DNA of 47,249 nt from F1-120-MAGs118 sp013360535 (lineage in GTDB: Bacteria; Planctomycetota; UBA1135; GCA-002686595): assembly GCA_026647215.1 (NCBI GenBank), contig JAPKHC010000038.1, forward strand, positions 1 to 47,249. The letters are read 5' to 3'. Positions 44,027 to 47,249 of this stretch are shown piece after piece. Both the position numbers and the translations under genes were made by a program. The notes beneath the pieces were generated by a model. That model saw only the letters and a list, made by a program, of their open reading frames with translations, was not told the DNA's origin and made no database searches. Position 1 is the first letter of the stretch; each line of letters opens with the position of its first letter.

Positions 44027-44580
44027 AGTGGCTCGCGAGCCTCGCTATCGCCGCTCTCGCCGCCTGCGGCGAGGCGCCGGCCGATTCCCGCAAGCTCGCC
44101 GTGCCGGGCCGCGAAGGGGCGCTCAAGTCGAGCGCCGCGGTGCGCGCGACGCGACGGCTGTTTGACGGCGCCCCGCCCGTGATCCCGCATCCTCCGCTCG
44201 GTGCAGCGTGCACCCAGTGCCATAACGCCCTCGGAATGGACGTGCCCGAACTCGGCTTCGCTCCGCCCTCGCCTCACGAGGACACGCCCGGCATGTCCGC
44301 GCTGTCGCGTTGCAACCAGTGCCACGTGCACGCCTTCGACGAAGGCGAATTCGTCGCCAGCACGTTCGTCGGCCTCGCGCAGGACCTGCGGCGCGGCGAG
44401 CGCCTTTACGACGGCGCCCCGCCCGTGATGCCGCACGGCACCGCGATGCGCGAGAACTGCACTGCCTGCCATGACGGTCCCGCCGCCCGCGAGGAGCTGC
44501 GCTGCTCGCATCCCGAACGCGTTCGCTGCGAGCAATGCCATGTCGCGCAACGCGAGGACTCGTCCTTCGTCCGTCTCTGA
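44023..44580 (+). CDS. Tetraheme lipoprotein cytochrome c, internally duplicated NapB-like
   Basis: 185 residues from a GTG that overlaps the napA stop (GTGA). A lipoprotein signal (LASLAIAALAAC) gives acceptor Cys15. Four CxxCH motifs lie at Cys63, 97, 146 and 169. The chain is two similar halves: RLFDGAPPVIPH, then CTQCHN, then CNQCHV (residues 45-102), and RLYDGAPPVMPH, then CTACHD, then CEQCHV (127-174). Each half has the layout of the diheme NapB: PP-x-(I/M)PH, a CxxCH, a Pro/Ser-His segment and a final CxxCHV. Usual NapB has only two haems. It should pass electrons to NapA and be tethered to a membrane. Confidence 0.82.
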   Translation: MKWLASLAIAALAACGEAPADSRKLAVPGREGALKSSAAVRATRRLFDGAPPVIPHPPLGAACTQCHNALGMDVPELGFAPPSPHEDTPGMSALSRCNQCHVHAFDEGEFVASTFVGLAQDLRRGERLYDGAPPVMPHGTAMRENCTACHDGPAAREELRCSHPERVRCEQCHVAQREDSSFVRL

Positions 44581-44598
44581 TCTCGTCCGACCCTCTCG

Positions 44599-45996
44599 AT
44601 GAATTCATCTCACTCCAACGCAGTCTTGCTCTTCGCCATTCTGGCCCTCGCGCCGCTCGCCGTTGCGCAGGAGCCGCTCCCGCGCCCGGCCTGGAAGTTC
44701 CTGCGCCAGGACGAGGACTGGTCGCGCTTCGTCCAGCCCGAAGGTGGCGCTGCGTTGGACTCGTTCAAGCGCATCGCGGTCGACGATTCCGGAAACCTGT
44801 GGCTTTCCTTCGGCGGTCGAGCGGAAGCGCGCTTCGAAGCCTGGGATGGCTTCGGCTTTGGCGCGGTGACGCCGGGCAACGAGGACGAGTTCCTGCTCTC
44901 GCGCCTGATGCTCCACGCCGACGCCCATTTCGGAAGCGTCGCGCGCGTGTTCGTCGAGGGCATCACGGCGCAATCGACCGACCGCGACCTGCCCGGGGGA
45001 CGGCGCACGCTCGACATGGACTCGCTCGACCTGCAGCAGGCCTTCCTCGACGTCACTCCGGATCCCGAGCGCAAGCTGCGACTGCGACTGGGACGTCAGG
45101 CCTTCTCGTTCGGCAACCAGCGCCTTGTGAGCGCGTTGCCGTGGGCCAACACCCTCAACCGCTGGGAGGGGCTCTCCGTGCTGGGGCAGAGCGGGCCGTG
45201 GCAGGTGCACGGGCTGCTGACGTGGTACGTGCCGGTCGACAAGACCGAGGCCAACGAGCGCGATGACGATCGCTCGCTCTACGGCGTCTACGCGACACGG
45301 ACGCCGGAGAAGGGCGGCGTTGGCCTCGATCTCTACCTGCTCGGCGACACGCGCCCGAACTTGACGATCAATGGCACGAGCGGTGACGAGCGGCGCCATA
45401 CGTTCGGCGCGCGCGGCTGGGGGCCGTTCGCGGAACGCGGCGACTGGGAAGTCGAGGCAGCCTGGCAGTTCGGTGAGGTCGGCAGCGCCGATGTCTCGGC
45501 CTGGATGCTCACCGCCGTGGGCGGCTGGAAGTTCCCGGATGGCGCGGGGACGCCGCGGCTCTTCGCGGGGCTCGATCTCGCGAGTGGCGACAGCGCTTCC
45601 GGCGGCGACGTCGGCACGTTCCACCAACTCTACCCGCTCGGCCACGCGCATCTGGGCTTCGCCGACGTCATCGGTCGCCAGAACATCGCCGCGGCCAACG
45701 TCGGTGTGGGCTGGACGCTAGGTCCGGCGACCACGCTGGCGGCGACGGCCCATGCGTTCCGGCTGATGGACACCGACGACGCGCTATATGGAGTCGGTGG
45801 CACGGTGTCGCGCGCGGGGGGCTTCGACTCCGCAGACGTCGGTCAGGAGCTCGACGTGCTCTTGCGCCACAAGCTCTCGACGCACTTCGACGTCTATGCC
45901 GGCTACAGCCACTTCTTCTCGGGCGCCGCGATCGCCGAGGGCGCGACGGACGATGACATCGACTTCGCCTACGTCGGAGCGGCGTTCACGTTCTGA
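44599..45996 (+). CDS. Outer-membrane beta-barrel protein, alginate-export-type porin
   Basis: 465 residues with a signal peptide (VLLFAILALAPLAVAQE). The body alternates hydrophobic and polar residues in beta-strands, with RLRLGRQAFSFGNQRLVSAL, a landmark of the alginate-export (AlgE/OprD-like) barrel family, and AYVGAAFTF at the end, with C-terminal Phe as in many outer-membrane proteins. It is the last gene of the operon, 18 bases after the tetraheme gene. Such barrels are often found beside nitrate or nitrite reductases and may admit nitrate or nitrite to the periplasm, though the substrate is unknown. It ends 3 bases from the convergent regulator. Confidence 0.83.
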   Translation: MNSSHSNAVLLFAILALAPLAVAQEPLPRPAWKFLRQDEDWSRFVQPEGGAALDSFKRIAVDDSGNLWLSFGGRAEARFEAWDGFGFGAVTPGNEDEFLLSRLMLHADAHFGSVARVFVEGITAQSTDRDLPGGRRTLDMDSLDLQQAFLDVTPDPERKLRLRLGRQAFSFGNQRLVSALPWANTLNRWEGLSVLGQSGPWQVHGLLTWYVPVDKTEANERDDDRSLYGVYATRTPEKGGVGLDLYLLGDTRPNLTINGTSGDERRHTFGARGWGPFAERGDWEVEAAWQFGEVGSADVSAWMLTAVGGWKFPDGAGTPRLFAGLDLASGDSASGGDVGTFHQLYPLGHAHLGFADVIGRQNIAAANVGVGWTLGPATTLAATAHAFRLMDTDDALYGVGGTVSRAGGFDSADVGQELDVLLRHKLSTHFDVYAGYSHFFSGAAIAEGATDDDIDFAYVGAAFTF

Positions 45997-45999
45997 ACT

Positions 46000-46731
46000 T
46001 CAACGGCCGTCCGCGGTTGGACGTGCCTTGCGCACGAAGGCCTCGTCGCGGTCCGCGATCGCTTCCAGCAGGCGAGCGTCGAGCACCACGAGCTCACGCC
46101 CGCTCGACTCGATGACGCCCTCGTCCTGCCAGCGCCGCAGGAGCCGCGAGAGCGTCTCCGGCGCGATCGCGAGGTGCGCCGCGAGATCCTTCTTGGGCAG
46201 CGGCAGCTCCAGCACGAACCGTTCGCCTTCGGATCGGCCGGGCAATCGCAGCACATAGCGGGCGAGGCGCGCCGGAGCGCTGTCGATCTGCAGCTCCTCG
46301 ATTCGTTCCACGAGCGTGTGGAGCCAAAGCGAGAGCGAGACGACCATGGACGAGGCCACGCGCGGATCGGAGCGCATCAGCGCCGCAAGCGCACTCGCTC
46401 CCACCTCCACGAGCACGGCGCCCTCGTCGAGTGCGCGGGCGCTGGCGGGCACTCGCCGCATCGCCAGCGCGGCCGCCTCCGCGAAAGTGTGCCCCGGCCC
46501 CATGGAATTCAGCACTTGGTCGCGACCGTCGGGAGTCGAGCGGTGCAGCTGCACCGTCCCGGAGAGGACCATATAGAAGCCGCGCACCGGCTCGCCCTGC
46601 GTGAACAGCACCTCCTGGGGAGCCAACTTCACGATGCGAGATCCCTCCGCGAGCGACTTGACGAGGTCGGGGGGCAGCGACTGGAAGTGCGGAATCGACG
46701 CGAGGGCTGCGGTCAGTTCGGTGTGGGCCAT
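46000..46731 (-). CDS. CRP/FNR-family transcription regulator without cysteines
   Basis: 243 residues from the ATG at 46731. A cyclic-nucleotide-binding-type sensor fold spans about 15-125 (VLFTQGEPVRGFYMVLSGTV), then a dimerisation helix at about 125-150, then a winged helix. The recognition helix PETLSRLLRRW carries Glu192, Ser195 and Arg196, the residues that in FNR and DNR read the TTGA half-site. The protein has no cysteine, so it cannot bind an FNR-type [4Fe-4S] cluster; DNR-like haem/NO sensing or an unknown signal is more likely. It lies convergently at the end of the respiratory operon, whose promoter holds a matching TTGAC-N4-GTCAA palindrome. Confidence 0.9.
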   Translation of the reverse strand: MAHTELTAALASIPHFQSLPPDLVKSLAEGSRIVKLAPQEVLFTQGEPVRGFYMVLSGTVQLHRSTPDGRDQVLNSMGPGHTFAEAAALAMRRVPASARALDEGAVLVEVGASALAALMRSDPRVASSMVVSLSLWLHTLVERIEELQIDSAPARLARYVLRLPGRSEGERFVLELPLPKKDLAAHLAIAPETLSRLLRRWQDEGVIESSGRELVVLDARLLEAIADRDEAFVRKARPTADGR

Positions 46732-46824
46732 GGCGCGCAACCGCGGACGATAGCGCGCGCGCCGTGTTCGCGGTGGAGCCGCGCGCGGATCCGAGCTCGC
46801 CGTGAAACTCCGGACATGCACCGA

Positions 46825-46852
46825 GGCCGACCTCGCCATGCAGAGGCCGGCC
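46825..46852 (-). terminator. Putative hairpin after the partial secreted-protein gene
   Basis: GGCCGACCTC at 46825-46834 pairs with GAGGCCGGCC at 46843-46852 with one mismatch. It lies about 22 bases past the minus-strand stop at 46875 and before the regulator gene. No T-tract. Confidence 0.35.
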
Positions 46853-46874
46853 CCGGAGTCGCGCACGCCTGCCG

Positions 46875-47249
46875 TCAGGGCACGAACGGGATCGAGAGCG
46901 CGTCGGAGAGGTTGAATTGCGCCGCGCCGGCCGCGGGGTCGCGGTAGCGGTACTGGAAGTTCCAGGTCGTGCCGGCCGTGATCGCGCCGCCGAGCGTGGG
47001 CGAGCCGCCGTACTGCACGTCGCGCACGGCGACGCCGGATTGCTCGAGCTGCAGCGGCATGAAGTAGCGCTGGCCCGCGAGGCACAGCGTGCCGTTGCCC
47101 AGCGGCAGCGACTGCTGGCCGACCGAGTAGGCGTAGTAGCCGATCGAGCCCGCGGGCAGGTCGCTGGCCCACAGGCGCAGGTCGTCGCGTGCGATCGAGC
47201 CCGAGCCCGTGGCGCGCAGGTGGACCGCCCGGCCGGTCGAGTTGGGACC
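46875..47249 (-). CDS. C-terminal fragment of a secreted protein with the Asn-Ser-x-Gly module (partial)
   Basis: The frame runs off the right edge of the window; 124 residues are visible. It begins GPNSTGRAVHLRATGSGSI, continues GSIGYYAYSVGQ, GNGTLCLAGQRYF and WNFQYRYRDPAAG, and ends FNLSDALSIPFVP. These landmarks match in order the C-terminal module of the two proteases and the beta-helix protein (NSLGC, FFGYA, GGTLCV, QWWMRDP, LSNAVRF), in the looser form without the YCTGK start visible. The N-terminal domains are outside the window, so the protein's activity is unknown. Confidence 0.7.
   Translation of the reverse strand, partial: GPNSTGRAVHLRATGSGSIARDDLRLWASDLPAGSIGYYAYSVGQQSLPLGNGTLCLAGQRYFMPLQLEQSGVAVRDVQYGGSPTLGGAITAGTTWNFQYRYRDPAAGAAQFNLSDALSIPFVP

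Noticed and set aside
46000..46731. Regulator as a true oxygen-sensing FNR
   Set aside because: There is no cysteine in the protein, so a [4Fe-4S] cluster cannot be held.
1..47249. Possible tRNA genes, CRISPR array, insertion sequences or prophage
   Set aside because: I looked for tRNA T-loop patterns, regularly spaced repeats and transposase or phage motifs and saw none. Codon use appears uniform across the window.

Overview
The window looks like chromosomal DNA of a very GC-rich, Gram-negative-type bacterium, most probably a planctomycete. Four things point there: two copies of the short (187-residue) ECF sigma factor that pairs with TPR-bearing Ser/Thr kinases, a VIT/von Willebrand-like C-terminus at the left edge, secreted proteins that end in a shared Asn-Ser-x-Gly C-terminal module, and a sigma factor fused to extracytoplasmic domains. 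No 16S rRNA or other taxonomic marker is present, so the assignment is inference; another GC-rich phylum is possible. I see no tRNA, rRNA, CRISPR array, insertion sequence or phage gene. Almost all of the window is coding, and the long antisense open frames are GC-driven shadows.

Layout. 1-8.5 kb is a signalling block: the tail of a secreted VIT/vWA-like protein, an OmpR-type regulator with its kinase, then on the minus strand two large hybrid histidine kinases, one translationally coupled to a membrane-anchored thioredoxin-like protein. 8.8-16.3 kb holds two tandem paralogous secreted subtilisin-family (S8) proteases whose leaders share conserved blocks and whose last ~133 residues are the same module. 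16.5-20 kb is an overlapping ECF sigma/Ser-Thr kinase pair. 20.3-22.8 kb encodes a secreted beta-helix protein with three ~195-residue repeats and the same C-terminal module. 23-32.6 kb is a cluster of proteins built from carboxypeptidase-regulatory-like (prealbumin-like) domains, including a 1151-residue sigma factor with one membrane helix and a ~920-residue exterior; an agmatinase-family gene lies among them. 32.6-38.1 kb holds a small membrane protein, a DUF3667-like protein, a TPR lipoprotein with its ECF sigma factor, and a divergent Ser/Thr kinase.

38.2-46.7 kb is the most striking part: an apparent single respiratory operon of Rieske protein, b6-like cytochrome b (with the subunit IV part fused), octaheme HAO-family cytochrome c, NapA nitrate reductase, a tetraheme lipoprotein that looks like an internally duplicated NapB, and an outer-membrane porin. 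A perfect FNR/DNR-type palindrome precedes the operon, and a cysteine-free CRP/FNR-family regulator follows it convergently. My reading is that quinol electrons pass through the Rieske/cytochrome b complex to multiheme cytochromes c and on to nitrate (NapA), and perhaps to a further nitrogen compound at the octaheme protein. The window ends inside another secreted protein carrying the C-terminal module.

All assignments come from reading motifs by eye; no database or structure search was run.
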